A stretch of 61,202 nt of DNA, from contig JAADIG010000013.1 of NCBI GenBank assembly GCA_013151445.1, positions 1-61,202 on the forward strand, in the 5' to 3' direction. The stretch is from Actinomycetota bacterium (GTDB lineage: Bacteria > Actinomycetota > Acidimicrobiia > Spongiisociales > UBA5794). Shown here piece by piece: positions 26,661-36,479 of the stretch. Positions within the stretch are counted from its first letter, which is position 1. Every line of letters starts with the position of its first letter. The notes below the pieces were generated by a model. The model was not told where the DNA came from, made no database searches, and was given only the letters and a program-made list of their open reading frames with translations. The position numbers were made by a program, and so were the translations under genes.

Positions 26661-26735
26661 GTGGCCGTAGCTCAGCTTGGTTAGAGCGCCTGGTTGTGGT
26701 CCAGGAGGTCGCGGGTTCAAATCCCGTCGGTCACC
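26661..26735 (+). tRNA. tRNA-His (GUG)
   Basis: The acceptor is GTGGCCG/CGGTCAC and the anticodon loop TTGTGGT gives GTG. The base before the acceptor is G (26660) and the discriminator is C, which fits the extra G−1:C73 pair of tRNA-His. Confidence 0.96.
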
Positions 26736-26811
26736 CCACTAGCTCGTTCGCCGCGGTTTGGTCCGGGGCGGCGGGTCAATTTTCGTCTGATGTATATACA
26801 AGGAGCTCACA

Positions 26812-28224
26812 GTGCAGACGCAGGTCACTGAAGCTGGTCCGTTTGAACGTCTTCTCAAGATTCAACTTGGGGAAGATGAACTTGAAGCAGCGAAGACGGC
26901 AGCCGCTATCAAACTTTCGAAACAGATGAAGGTCAAGGGATTTCGGCCCGGCAAGGTTCCTCGCCAGATTGTTGAACGGATGGTGGGGGCGGACGCGCTA
27001 CGTTCCGAAGCCATTGATGAGGCCCTGCCTGAGGCTGTCGGGAACGCTCTAGAGGCCGAGGATTTGACCCCGGTCACTCGCCCAGCGATCACCGCTATCG
27101 AGGATATCGATGGCGGCGGTGTCGAGGTTGATGTTGTCATCACGCTGTGGCCTTCTGTGGAGGCCGTTCCCGATTTTGCGGGTCGCAAGGTTGAGGTCGA
27201 CTTTGCTGCGGTGACTCAGGAAGCCATCGACGAACAGGTCGATCGTCTTCGTGGCCAGTACGCCACGCTTGAGGATGTCGACCGCACTGCTGGAGAGGGC
27301 GATTTCGTGATGATCGACTTGTCGGCGGCGGTTGACGGTGAGGTCATCGATGATGCCGGCGCAACGGATCTCTTGTACGAGATCGGATCGGCGTCATTTG
27401 TCGAAGGCTTGGACACCTTGCTTGACGGTGTCTCCGTCGATGAGACAGTTCAGGGACCGGGGACATTGCCCGATGGGTTCGGCGACCACGGTGGTGAACA
27501 GGTTGAGCTTTCCGCAGTTGTGAAGGCAGTACGAACGAAGAATCTCCCGGAGGTAACCGACGACTGGGTCCAGGAAGTCTCTGAGTTCGATACGGTCGAT
27601 GAGCTGGTTTCCATGCTCCGCCACAACATGACGGAAATGGCAAAAGCGACGGCTCGGAACGCATTCCAGGATCGTGTCATGATCGACCTGTCAGAGGACC
27701 TGAGCCTTGAGTTGCCACAGTCGTTGATCGACACCGAGGCCGAAGCTTCCATTCATAACCTTGCCCATCGGTTGCAGGAACAGGGAATAGAGCTTGAGAA
27801 CTATTTGAAAATCACCGGCCAAAGCCAGGAGGACTTCATTGAGGACTCCAAGACTCAGGCTGTGCGAACGTTGAAGACTCGGGTTCTGCTCGAGGGTGTT
27901 GCCAAGGTCGAATCGATAGAGGTCGGTGACGAGGAGATACTTGAGGCCGTGTCGGCACTTGCCTCCCAAGCGAAGATGAATCCCGAAGAGCTGTTCCGTC
28001 AGCTTGAGGCGGATGGGCGTTTAGACACCCTCAGTGATGATATTCTTCGCCGTAAGGCACTTGAGGCAATCATGTCCGGAGTGGTGGCCGTTGATGAAGA
28101 CGGCAACACTATTGACTTGGAACCGGCACCTGCCGACAGTGATGAAGACAGCGATTTTGACTCCGATGAAGCTAAGTTGGAATCAGACTCCGACAAAGAT
28201 GTTGAAGAGTCACCCGAGGAGTAA
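26812..28224 (+). CDS. tig: Trigger factor, ribosome-bound chaperone and prolyl isomerase
   Basis: This 470-residue protein has the N-terminal ribosome-binding domain with the signature GFRPGKVPRQIVERMVG (the GFRxGKxP loop contacts L23), a central FKBP-type domain starting near GDFVMIDLSA, and a helical C-terminal arm domain. About 45 acidic Asp/Glu/Ser-rich residues end the protein. The GTG start follows AAGGAG (26799–26804) with a short spacer. It sits just upstream of clpP and clpX, a common arrangement linking folding and degradation. Confidence 0.96.
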   Translation: MQTQVTEAGPFERLLKIQLGEDELEAAKTAAAIKLSKQMKVKGFRPGKVPRQIVERMVGADALRSEAIDEALPEAVGNALEAEDLTPVTRPAITAIEDIDGGGVEVDVVITLWPSVEAVPDFAGRKVEVDFAAVTQEAIDEQVDRLRGQYATLEDVDRTAGEGDFVMIDLSAAVDGEVIDDAGATDLLYEIGSASFVEGLDTLLDGVSVDETVQGPGTLPDGFGDHGGEQVELSAVVKAVRTKNLPEVTDDWVQEVSEFDTVDELVSMLRHNMTEMAKATARNAFQDRVMIDLSEDLSLELPQSLIDTEAEASIHNLAHRLQEQGIELENYLKITGQSQEDFIEDSKTQAVRTLKTRVLLEGVAKVESIEVGDEEILEAVSALASQAKMNPEELFRQLEADGRLDTLSDDILRRKALEAIMSGVVAVDEDGNTIDLEPAPADSDEDSDFDSDEAKLESDSDKDVEESPEE

Positions 28225-28238
28225 CCCTCTCTCGGGTG
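28211..28238 (+). promoter_or_regulatory. Hairpin spanning the trigger-factor stop codon
   Basis: CACCCGAG (28211–28218) pairs with CTCGGGTG (28231–28238) around a 12-base loop that contains the tig stop. No T-run follows, so it is probably a processing or partial-attenuation element between tig and clpP rather than a full terminator. Confidence 0.4.
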
Positions 28239-28263
28239 AGTCTGTGCGAAAGGCCACAACTAC

Positions 28264-28872
28264 ATGAGCTATTTAGTACCTACCGTTATTGAACAGACCC
28301 CGCGCGGTGAGCGAGTGTCCGACATCTACAGCCGTCTGCTCAAGGACCGCATTATTTTCTTGGGCACTCCGATTGATGACACGATCGCAAATCTCATCAT
28401 GGCCCAGCTGCTTCACCTTGAGGGTGATGATCCGGATAAAGACATCATGTTGTACATCAACTCTCCCGGTGGGTCGACGTATGCGTTGATGGCGATCTAT
28501 GACACGATGCAGTTTGTGAAGCCTGATGTGTCGACGTACTGCATGGGTTTGGCCGCTTCCGCGGCGGCTGTGTTGCTCGCTGGCGGGGCCGAGGGCAAGC
28601 GGTATGCCTTGCCGCATAGCCGCATCATGTTGCACCAGCCACATATTTCAGGTTTGGGGGGCCAGGCGACGGATATCGAAATCCATGCGCGGGAGATTCT
28701 TAAGACACGCGAAGAGATCAATCAGCTTCTCGCGGGACACACCAAACAGCCGCTGGAACGAGTCCAAGAGGACACGGAACGCGACTACTGGTTGAGTTCT
28801 ACCGAAGCGAAAGAATACGGCGTGATCGACGAGGTTCTTGCTCCTCGTTCGCTCGTGGCCGCATCCAACTAG
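28264..28872 (+). CDS. clpP: ATP-dependent Clp protease proteolytic subunit
   Basis: This 202-residue serine peptidase forms the barrel degraded into by ClpX or ClpC. The catalytic triad is visible: Ser in [14 protein letters not shown], His in RIMLHQP and Asp in [28 protein letters not shown] matches the conserved oligomer region. The N-terminus [12 protein letters not shown] is typical. Only one clpP lies here, whereas most actinobacteria have tandem clpP1–clpP2; a second may be elsewhere. Confidence 0.97.
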   Translation: MSYLVPTVIEQTPRGERVSDIYSRLLKDRIIFLGTPIDDTIANLIMAQLLHLEGDDPDKDIMLYINSPGGSTYALMAIYDTMQFVKPDVSTYCMGLAASAAAVLLAGGAEGKRYALPHSRIMLHQPHISGLGGQATDIEIHAREILKTREEINQLLAGHTKQPLERVQEDTERDYWLSSTEAKEYGVIDEVLAPRSLVAASN

Positions 28873-28881
28873 GAGTAGCCC

Positions 28882-30153
28882 TTGGCTAAGTACGAAGGTA
28901 GTGAGCTTCTGAAATGCAGCTTCTGCGGTAAGTCGCAGAAGCAAGTGAAGAAGCTGATCGCAGGTCCGGGCGTCTACATCTGTGATGAATGCATCGAGCT
29001 GTGCAATGAGATCATCGAGGAGGAGCTCTCCGAAAAGGAAGAGGTCAGTTTCGACGAACTTCCCAAACCATCGGAAATCTTCGCGTTCCTAGATGACTAC
29101 GTTGTCGGACAGAACCGTGCGAAGAAAGTTCTCGCGGTGGCCGTGTACAACCACTACAAGAGAGTTCGCGTCGGCCAGCGGGCGCTCGACAGTGACGTCG
29201 AGCTCCAGAAGTCGAATATCCTTCTTGTCGGACCGACCGGTGTGGGTAAGACGTTGTTGGCCCAGACGCTTGCTCGTTTGCTTAACGTGCCGTTCGCCAT
29301 TGCGGATGCAACCGCACTCACCGAGGCGGGGTACGTCGGCGAGGACGTGGAGAACATTCTTCTCAAGCTTATTCAGGCCGCCGATTTCGATATCAAACGC
29401 GCCGAGACCGGCATCATCTATATCGATGAGATCGACAAGGTCGCACGCAAATCCGAGAACCCTTCGATCACCCGCGATGTATCCGGTGAGGGTGTGCAGC
29501 AGGCGTTGCTGAAGATTCTTGAAGGAACCGAGGCGAGTGTCCCACCCCAGGGCGGGCGCAAACACCCGCACCAGGAGTTCCTCCAGATCGATACCACCAA
29601 CATGTTGTTCATTTGTGGTGGGGCTTTTGCGGGCCTTGAAGATGTCATCCGCGCCCGGGTTGGCAAGAATTCCATCGGGTTCGGAAGTCATCTCAGTGGC
29701 GAAGCGGTCGAAGACGAGGATCTGTTGGAGCAGGTCCTCCCGGACGATCTCACAACATTCGGTTTGATCCCGGAATTTGTCGGTCGCCTACCGGTCGTCG
29801 CCACCGTCGGCGAGCTTGATCTCGAGTCCCTTATTCGGGTGCTGACAGAGCCAAAGAATGCCCTTATCAAGCAGTATCAGAAGTTCTTCGAGATGGACGG
29901 TGTTGAGCTTGTCGTCGAGGACGACGCTCTTGTCGCGATCGCCGAACAGGCCATGAAGCGTTCCACGGGTGCACGCGGTTTGCGGGCCATCATGGAAGAG
30001 GTCCTCCTCGATACGATGTACGACCTGCCGATGCGTACCGACATTGCCCGCGTGGTCATCGACGGCGCGGTTGTTCGTGACCGTGTGAACCCGACTCTTG
30101 TCCCGATCCAGGAGATCGCAACCGAGAACATCCAGGAAGAACGCTCCGCCTAG
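28882..30153 (+). CDS. clpX: ATP-dependent Clp protease ATP-binding subunit ClpX
   Basis: This 423-residue AAA+ unfoldase has an N-terminal C4 zinc-binding domain (CSFCGKSQ … CDECIELC), Walker A GPTGVGKT, Walker [10 protein letters not shown], the pore loop region [11 protein letters not shown] and sensor/arginine motifs near [12 protein letters not shown] and [13 protein letters not shown]. It unfolds substrates for ClpP. The TTG start follows GGAGTAG after a 9-base gap from the clpP stop, so both are one operon. Confidence 0.97.
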   Translation: MAKYEGSELLKCSFCGKSQKQVKKLIAGPGVYICDECIELCNEIIEEELSEKEEVSFDELPKPSEIFAFLDDYVVGQNRAKKVLAVAVYNHYKRVRVGQRALDSDVELQKSNILLVGPTGVGKTLLAQTLARLLNVPFAIADATALTEAGYVGEDVENILLKLIQAADFDIKRAETGIIYIDEIDKVARKSENPSITRDVSGEGVQQALLKILEGTEASVPPQGGRKHPHQEFLQIDTTNMLFICGGAFAGLEDVIRARVGKNSIGFGSHLSGEAVEDEDLLEQVLPDDLTTFGLIPEFVGRLPVVATVGELDLESLIRVLTEPKNALIKQYQKFFEMDGVELVVEDDALVAIAEQAMKRSTGARGLRAIMEEVLLDTMYDLPMRTDIARVVIDGAVVRDRVNPTLVPIQEIATENIQEERSA

Positions 30154-30968
30154 CCTCATCCGGGGGTGTGTGAGGGACGACACAGTTCGGCGGTCGGCAC
30201 CGACTATGCGGTGTCCATGACCTGGCGTGGCTCTGTTCTTCAAGGAGGATGTAGTCGCTTCGTGTCCTCCAATGGAGGCATCAGCCATTCGGCGCGTACC
30301 TGAGGTGACCGACTGTCGGCGGTAGGCGCGAGCTTCTACCTCGGTACGGATCTCGACCATTGGAAACAGCGCGGCCCTTTACAGCGGTGCCATCGGGATT
30401 CTGCGTGAAGGTACAGTGCGGCGTTTTTCGGAACACCTCACGGCCCCCAGCGTGCGTCACATCGCGTGAGTCGATACCCACCGCCGATACATGCAAAACG
30501 AGTGGCTCACACCCCGGGTTTCGCCAACCTTTCGGCAGGCTGCTTGTCCTCAGACGAACTCGTAGCAGGATCGACAGCTGCGGCCACTGCGTGACCTCTC
30601 TGCTGACCAACCAGCGTCTCAACTCAAGAGGCGGTTGGGTCCTGGCTTGGCACTCCCATCATCCGGTGCCGGAGCCTCGGTATCCGCCCGTCGTCGTCCT
30701 GGGACTGTGCAGAATCGGAACTCGCGCTCTTCTCATCGTGTTCTCATCGGGTGCTCACCGATCGATAACATTGGTTCGCCATTCTTGTCAGCAGCGAGAT
30801 GATTCAAAGATGGAGTCCGCGAAGACACTCCTCGCATCGCTCGCTGCCGAGGGGGACGCTGAACCTGCGATGACATTCGTGTCACGCTCGTCTGCTCGTC
30901 GTTTGGATGTGTCGACTCCGCAGCCCTCTAGGTCGAATCAACGTGACAATCTACGAAGGGTGCCATAC
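30154..30968. other. Long gap after clpX without a recognisable gene
   Basis: About 815 bases. A plus frame is open from 30360 into the next gene, but its translation before about 30900 is Arg/Ser/Thr-rich and does not look like protein. An ATG at 30810 could be an alternative start of the next gene. No terminator, tRNA or IS feature is clear. The GC content falls toward the following gene. Confidence 0.4.
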
Positions 30969-32183
30969 GTGAAAAGACTCCGAATTCCGCTTGTTATCTC
31001 TATGACAGCTCTAACAGTTGTTGTTGGATTCCTGTCTCTGACGTCTGACGGTGAAATCAACAACCTTCGTGACCGCGTTGACGAGGGGCCCGGTGAGCCG
31101 TCAGAAAATTCTCGCGGACCCGTGGAAGCTGGACTCGAATACGTAGAGACCATTCAATTAACCGATGCTGCTGATGGTTACGGAGCAAGGCCTGAGATTG
31201 CTTCAAACGGAGAGTACATCTACATAGTGTTTCTGGGAGACATCACGACTCAGAGAAGCCACAAAGTGCGGATCTATGACCTCGATTTCAACCTCATAAA
31301 CGAGAAAGTGCTCGCTACCGGCTCGCCGGAGTACGGCGGAGTGACAGACATTCGGATCAGCAGGGACGACATGTACGTCTACTCGTTTTACGAAATGGCT
31401 GACAAGAACACAGGGGCGACCCTGTTTGGAGCAAAATACCGAATGGATGGAAGCTTCACGAAAGTCGCGGAAAGTGACGGGCCGATCGCTACGAGTGCCT
31501 TCTTCTTTGATGCGGTGGATGGCGAGGAGACGCTCAATGATCCTGCTTCCATCGTGGTGAATGGGAAAGTGTATCTGATGACTCAGATCACGTATAAGCG
31601 CGGAGGCGTTCGGAATGCAAAGACGCTCTACAATCTCAGAGAGTTGTCTTCGGACCTCAGTGAGATCGTCGATACACGAGAAATAGATCTAAGTAGAGCG
31701 ATGACCGGGTGGGCGGGCCTCGCAAACCTGCTGGAGATTAGAGGGGCGATATACACCATTCAGGGAAGTCTCGTTCTTTATCCTTCCGGATACAGCTCTG
31801 ATCTTCGGATGATCAGATTCGACGCCGACTGGGAATTCGATCAAGACACCGATGTGTTTGATCTCACAAACACGCAAGACACGGCAGAGACCATGCCGGT
31901 AGGGGCGAGATACGTTGATGACACGCTCTTCGTAAGTTTTCGGGTAGGTGATGTGACCGTTGCTGCGCTCGAGAACCCGACAAGTCGCGGAGAACTTTGG
32001 CTGAACATGTACAACAGCGACTTCGAACTTATCGACAGCGTTCAGGTGAGTGCAGACGGAGTCGAAGGTGAACATGCAAGTGTGGAAGTTATCGGAGACT
32101 ACGTCTATGTCGCCTATGGCGGATTGACTTCCGATTCGGTGCGAGAAGATGTCTATGTCAGTGTATTTCGGTTTAGTAGCTAG
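30969..32183 (+). CDS. Secreted or membrane-anchored propeller-like protein, unknown function
   Basis: From GTG 30969, just after GAAGGG, the protein has 404 residues. It opens with VKRLRIPL and a hydrophobic segment (LVISMTALTVVVGFLSL), a signal peptide or anchor without lipobox Cys. A Glu/Pro/Ser-rich linker follows, then repeated beta-rich segments of the pattern GEYIYIVFLGD, DDMYVYSFYE, DDTLFVSFRVGD and GDYVYVAYGG, which suggests a beta-propeller with four or more blades. No catalytic motif is visible. Base composition is more AT-rich than its neighbours, so it may be a late arrival between clpX and valS. Confidence 0.7.
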   Translation: MKRLRIPLVISMTALTVVVGFLSLTSDGEINNLRDRVDEGPGEPSENSRGPVEAGLEYVETIQLTDAADGYGARPEIASNGEYIYIVFLGDITTQRSHKVRIYDLDFNLINEKVLATGSPEYGGVTDIRISRDDMYVYSFYEMADKNTGATLFGAKYRMDGSFTKVAESDGPIATSAFFFDAVDGEETLNDPASIVVNGKVYLMTQITYKRGGVRNAKTLYNLRELSSDLSEIVDTREIDLSRAMTGWAGLANLLEIRGAIYTIQGSLVLYPSGYSSDLRMIRFDADWEFDQDTDVFDLTNTQDTAETMPVGARYVDDTLFVSFRVGDVTVAALENPTSRGELWLNMYNSDFELIDSVQVSADGVEGEHASVEVIGDYVYVAYGGLTSDSVREDVYVSVFRFSS

Positions 32184-32267
32184 CTGTTCACAAGGGTTTG
32201 AGAGCTGGACACCCACCGCAAGACGCAAACCGGGGCGCAGGCTCTTGTGTCGTCGATGGTGAATCGC

Positions 32268-33497
32268 TCACCGGGATGGTGTCTTCACCGGTTTGCCGGC
32301 TTTCCAGATGTGGGTGACTCGGTCGGGGTCTCCCCAGCCGCTGACATCGTTGGTGGGGTCCCAGTCGATGAGGTCGGCGTCATATCCGGCGACGAGTTGA
32401 CCGCTTAGTGGCGCCTGTGGGCCGAGTGTGTCGGGTCCGGTTGCCGTAGCCGCACGGATCGCCTCGAGCGGCGTCATACCGGCGTTAACGAGCAATGCCA
32501 GTTCGAGACTGTTGCGCCCGTACATGGCTCCGCTCACGAAGATGTCGGTCCCCATGGCGATCTTGACTCCCGCAGCCACCGCGATCTTCAGCGCAATGGC
32601 GTGCTGTTCGGCAACGACGACACCTTTGCGGTAGGCGTAGGCGGGCATGACCGCTTCCATGCCGAGGATTGCGTTGATGACAAAGCGCGTCGGTACCAAG
32701 ATCGCATCGGACTCGACCATTGCGGTCGCGGCCTCCTCGTCGAGGTATGAGCCGTGTTCGATGGTCTTCACACCAGCCTCAAGAGCAGCCATTATTCCCG
32801 GCTTCCCGTGACAGTGGGCTCCGACGATGCGGTCCGCACGGGCTGCCTCCTCGACAATCGCGGTGAGTTCCTCGGCCGAAAACTGCTGATGGATGGGGTG
32901 GTCGATCTCGCTCATCACACCGCCCGACGCACAAATCTTGATGACCTTGGCGCCCTTGCGGAGCTGCATTCGCACGGCCTTGAGGCATTCCGGAACGCCG
33001 TCGGCGATCGCTCCGAACGTGATATTGCGAAGGGCCAGAGACTCAACAAAATCAAGGGGGTAGCCGTGCACATCGGCGTGACCGCCGGTCGTTGAAAGAA
33101 TGGAACCAGCGGAGTAGAGCGTCGGACCCGCAATGGTGCCCTCGTCGATGCCTTGTTGCAGGTAGATACCGTTGCCACCCATTTCACGAACGCTCGTGAC
33201 ACCACCCATGAGGGTCGCGGTGAGGTCGGCGGCGGAGCGGGCGCCAGCGAGCGTCGGATGGATCTTGAGGGCGGTTTCGACGTCGGGGACCTTGATCCCA
33301 AAGAAATGTCCGTGACATTCCCAAAGGCCGGGCATCAAGGTCTCCACGGTGGTCACGGCCGTTGGCGGTGCATCTGCTGGGAGTTCAGCAGTGGGGCCGA
33401 CCCACGCAACAGTGGCGGCGTCGAGCAGCACGGATGCGTCGGCAATGGGGTCACCGGCTCCCGGGATCACGAGGTCTGCGTCAATTCGAGTTGTCAT
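32268..33497 (-). CDS. Amidohydrolase (imidazolonepropionase-like)
   Basis: This 409-residue metal-dependent hydrolase has the metal motif HGHFF after LMPGLWEC, a KVIKICASGGVMSE segment whose Lys may be the carboxylated bridging residue, HCHGKPGI, IEHGSYLD and the late Asp in AMGTDIF. This order matches the amidohydrolase superfamily group that includes Xaa-Pro and organophosphate-acid hydrolases and imidazolonepropionase. No signal peptide. It is transcribed alone toward the secreted-protein gene. The substrate is unknown. Confidence 0.88.
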   Translation of the reverse strand: MTTRIDADLVIPGAGDPIADASVLLDAATVAWVGPTAELPADAPPTAVTTVETLMPGLWECHGHFFGIKVPDVETALKIHPTLAGARSAADLTATLMGGVTSVREMGGNGIYLQQGIDEGTIAGPTLYSAGSILSTTGGHADVHGYPLDFVESLALRNITFGAIADGVPECLKAVRMQLRKGAKVIKICASGGVMSEIDHPIHQQFSAEELTAIVEEAARADRIVGAHCHGKPGIMAALEAGVKTIEHGSYLDEEAATAMVESDAILVPTRFVINAILGMEAVMPAYAYRKGVVVAEQHAIALKIAVAAGVKIAMGTDIFVSGAMYGRNSLELALLVNAGMTPLEAIRAATATGPDTLGPQAPLSGQLVAGYDADLIDWDPTNDVSGWGDPDRVTHIWKAGKPVKTPSR

Positions 33498-33887
33498 ATA
33501 CCGATCCTTGTCTCGCTGCGATCACGATAGCTCGGTGTGCTTTCTCCGGGCGGGGAGCGGTGACTAGTTATCTAGACATCGCACGCTTTGTGTCTACACG
33601 ACCACTCTCAGTGGTCGTACAGTGTTGGCAGAACACACGAGGTGACAGCACCTCAACGTGGTCTGGCTCTTAGGGACGGAGTCGCATTCTTGGTTCGGGC
33701 ACTTTGGTTTTACCGGCCCTCCGCAGCAGCGGGGTGCCGAGAGGGTAAATCCGCTTTTGGTAGGAACGACAGCTGTGTAGGAACGGCCGTGCGCAACGGG
33801 TGGGGGATAGGATCCGGGGTAGTACCCCGGATCCGGCGCGTTACAATCCTTTTCTAGTCGCACCGTTACCTATAAAGAGACAGACCG
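33498..33887 (+). promoter_or_regulatory. valS leader region with strong hairpin
   Basis: No gene is visible in these 390 bases. The right part contains several potential stems: ACGACCACT/AGTGGTCGT (33598–33617), GAGGTGAC/… CACCTC near 33640–33655, and a perfect 11 bp stem 33810–33820 with 33824–33834 just before a TTACAAT promoter-like string. A leader that controls valyl-tRNA synthetase is plausible, but I could not find a convincing T-box. Confidence 0.4.
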
Positions 33888-36479
33888 ATGCAGTCAACCT
33901 ATGACCCCAAGGCAATCGAGTCGCGCTGGTATCAGCGTTGGGAAGACGCGGAGGCGTTTCGCCCCGAGGTCAATCCGGATGGGGAACCGTTCACGATCGC
34001 GATCCCGCCACCCAACGTAACCGGTGTTCTCCACATGGGGCACGCACTCGACGGGTCCTTGCAGGATGCGATTATCCGCCGCAAGCGCATGCAGGGTTAT
34101 GCCGCACTGTGGGTCCCAGGAATGGATCACGCCGGAATCGCGACCCAGAACGTCGTCGAGCGCGACCTCAAGAGCGAGGGTCTCACGCGCCATGACCTGG
34201 GTCGTCAGGCGTTCGAGGAACAGGTGTGGGCGTGGAAACACGCTCGTGGCGGCCAGATCGTACACCAGCTACGCACCATGGGATTCTCGTGTGACTGGAC
34301 TCGAGAGCGGTTCACCCTCGACGAAGGTCTGTCCGTTGCGGTGCGAGAGGTGTTCGTCTCACTCTATGAGGAAGGACTCATCTACCGCGGTCTGAGAATC
34401 ATCAATTGGTGCCCCGTATGTGCAACAGCCATCTCCGATATCGAGGTTGAGCATGAGGATGAGATCGGCACGCTGACAGAGTTCACGTACCCCCTCGAGG
34501 ACGGTACCGGTGGTATCACCGTGGCAACCACCCGCCCCGAGACGATGCTCGGCGATACCGGAATAGCGGTACATCCCGATGACGAGCGATATTCGGGCCT
34601 GGTTGGCAAGATGGTTCGGCTGCCACTCATGGACCGTCTCATTCCCATCGTCGCCGACACGGGTGTCGACCGTGAGTTTGGGACCGGGGCGGTCAAGGTC
34701 ACCCCCGCACACGATCCTCTCGACTACGAAATCGGGCAACGTCACGGCCTCGATTCGGTCATCGTGATCGGCACTGATGCCCGCATCACCGAAGCCGGCG
34801 GGCAGTTTGCCGGCATGGATCGGTTCGAGGCCCGGGTGGCTGTCCTTGACGCGTTATCCAAGCTCGGGGTGGTCGGTGCTGCGGAGGAACACCACCACAG
34901 CGTCGGACACTGCTCGCGCAGCGGCGATGTGATCGAGCCGTTGCTGTCCACCCAGTGGTTCGTGAAGACCCAGCCGCTTGCCGAACCCGCTATCGAGCTG
35001 ATCAAGGGTGGCGACGCACAGTTCTCGCCGAAGCGCTGGGAGAACAATTATTTCCGATGGATGGAGGACATTCGCGACTGGTGTATTAGTCGCCAGCTGT
35101 GGTGGGGTCATCGTATTCCGGCCTGGTACTGCGACGACTGTGACGAGATCATCGTGGCGCGTACCGACGTCGAGAAATGCACAGCATGTGGAGGGTCGGT
35201 GACTGCGGACGAGGACGTGCTCGACACCTGGTTCTCGTCGGCGCTGTGGCCGTTTTCCACCCTCGGCTGGCCAGACAAGACCGCCGATTTCGATCGTTAC
35301 TACCCGACCAACGTGTTGGTGACGGGTCACGACATAATCTTTTTCTGGGTCGCAAGAATGTTGATGATGGGGGTTAAGTTCACCGGTCAGACACCGTTCA
35401 CCGACGTAGTCATCCACGGTTTGGTTCGCACCGAGGACGGCGCAAAGATGTCGAAGAGCTCCGGGAACGTTATCGACCCTCTCGATCTGGTCGAGAAATA
35501 CGGAGCCGACGCCGTTCGCCTATCACTGCTGCAAGCGGCCGCACCGGGCCATGACATTCCGCTCGATGAGGCGTGGGTTGAGGCCGCACGCCGCTTTGGT
35601 AACAAGTTGTGGAACGGCGTACGGTTTGTCACCCTACAGCTCGATGGGGCGGCGGTACCGGCCACGGGAGGATATCCCGAGGCGCCCGTCGGTATTGATG
35701 CGTGGATACTGGACCGTCTTCACCAGGTCGTCCGCGAGTATGACGATCTGTTGGATCGGTACCGGTTTTCGGACGCGGTTGGTCTCGTCTACACCTTTGT
35801 TTGGTCCGAGGTCTTCGATTGGTACCTCGAACTGTCCAAGGCAACGCTACGGGATCCGGGCCGAGCCGCGGCGACGAAACAAACTCTCGGTGTCGTGATT
35901 CGTGATGTCTTGAAGATGTTTCACCCCATCATCCCGTTTGTGACCGAGGAGCTATGGTCCGAGGTCGTTCAAGATGGACTGCTGGCCCTGGCGGAGTGGC
36001 CGACCCCGCCCGCCGTGACGGCCGACACATTCATCGCGCCGTTCCAGGAGCTGGTCTCCGGCATCCGGAGGTTCCGATCCGAACACAGTATCTCTCCACG
36101 CCAGCGATTTGTTGCCCACCTCGTGCAGACCGATGCTTGCGGTGATGACTGGTGGATCGAGCAGTTCGACGCCCTGGTCAACACGGAAGTCATCGCGGGC
36201 GCGCCGCCCACGACCGTCGGGTATTCGCACATTTCGGCTCCCGGTTTCGATGTGTATATCTCGATGGAAGGGTTGATCGATACCGAGACCGAACGCCTGC
36301 GCATCGGTAAGGCAATCAGCGACGCCGAGGGTCTGCGCAGCCGCACGGCCGGAAAACTCGACAATCCCAACTTTCGCGGCAAGGCTCCGGCTGATGTCGT
36401 CGCCAAGGAAGAGGCGAAACTTATTGAGTATGAACAGCTCCTTGGGAAGCTCACTCAACAGTTGGCCCAGCTCGGATGA
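33888..36479 (+). CDS. valS: Valyl-tRNA synthetase
   Basis: This 863-residue class I synthetase charges tRNA-Val. The ATP-binding HIGH motif appears as PNVTGVLHMGHALDGSLQD and KMSKS as DGAKMSKSSGNVIDPLDLV. The editing domain has TRPETMLGDTGIAVHP. The C-terminus ends in a short coiled-coil typical of ValS (ERLRIGKAISDAEGL … LIEYEQLLGKLTQQL). Length matches the family. Its stop overlaps the folC ATG by four bases. Confidence 0.98.
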   Translation: MQSTYDPKAIESRWYQRWEDAEAFRPEVNPDGEPFTIAIPPPNVTGVLHMGHALDGSLQDAIIRRKRMQGYAALWVPGMDHAGIATQNVVERDLKSEGLTRHDLGRQAFEEQVWAWKHARGGQIVHQLRTMGFSCDWTRERFTLDEGLSVAVREVFVSLYEEGLIYRGLRIINWCPVCATAISDIEVEHEDEIGTLTEFTYPLEDGTGGITVATTRPETMLGDTGIAVHPDDERYSGLVGKMVRLPLMDRLIPIVADTGVDREFGTGAVKVTPAHDPLDYEIGQRHGLDSVIVIGTDARITEAGGQFAGMDRFEARVAVLDALSKLGVVGAAEEHHHSVGHCSRSGDVIEPLLSTQWFVKTQPLAEPAIELIKGGDAQFSPKRWENNYFRWMEDIRDWCISRQLWWGHRIPAWYCDDCDEIIVARTDVEKCTACGGSVTADEDVLDTWFSSALWPFSTLGWPDKTADFDRYYPTNVLVTGHDIIFFWVARMLMMGVKFTGQTPFTDVVIHGLVRTEDGAKMSKSSGNVIDPLDLVEKYGADAVRLSLLQAAAPGHDIPLDEAWVEAARRFGNKLWNGVRFVTLQLDGAAVPATGGYPEAPVGIDAWILDRLHQVVREYDDLLDRYRFSDAVGLVYTFVWSEVFDWYLELSKATLRDPGRAAATKQTLGVVIRDVLKMFHPIIPFVTEELWSEVVQDGLLALAEWPTPPAVTADTFIAPFQELVSGIRRFRSEHSISPRQRFVAHLVQTDACGDDWWIEQFDALVNTEVIAGAPPTTVGYSHISAPGFDVYISMEGLIDTETERLRIGKAISDAEGLRSRTAGKLDNPNFRGKAPADVVAKEEAKLIEYEQLLGKLTQQLAQLG

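Noticed and set aside
33560-33887. T-box riboswitch upstream of valS
   Set aside because: GGGTAGTACC looks T-box-like but lies inside a perfect palindrome, and no specifier loop or antiterminator pairing is evident.
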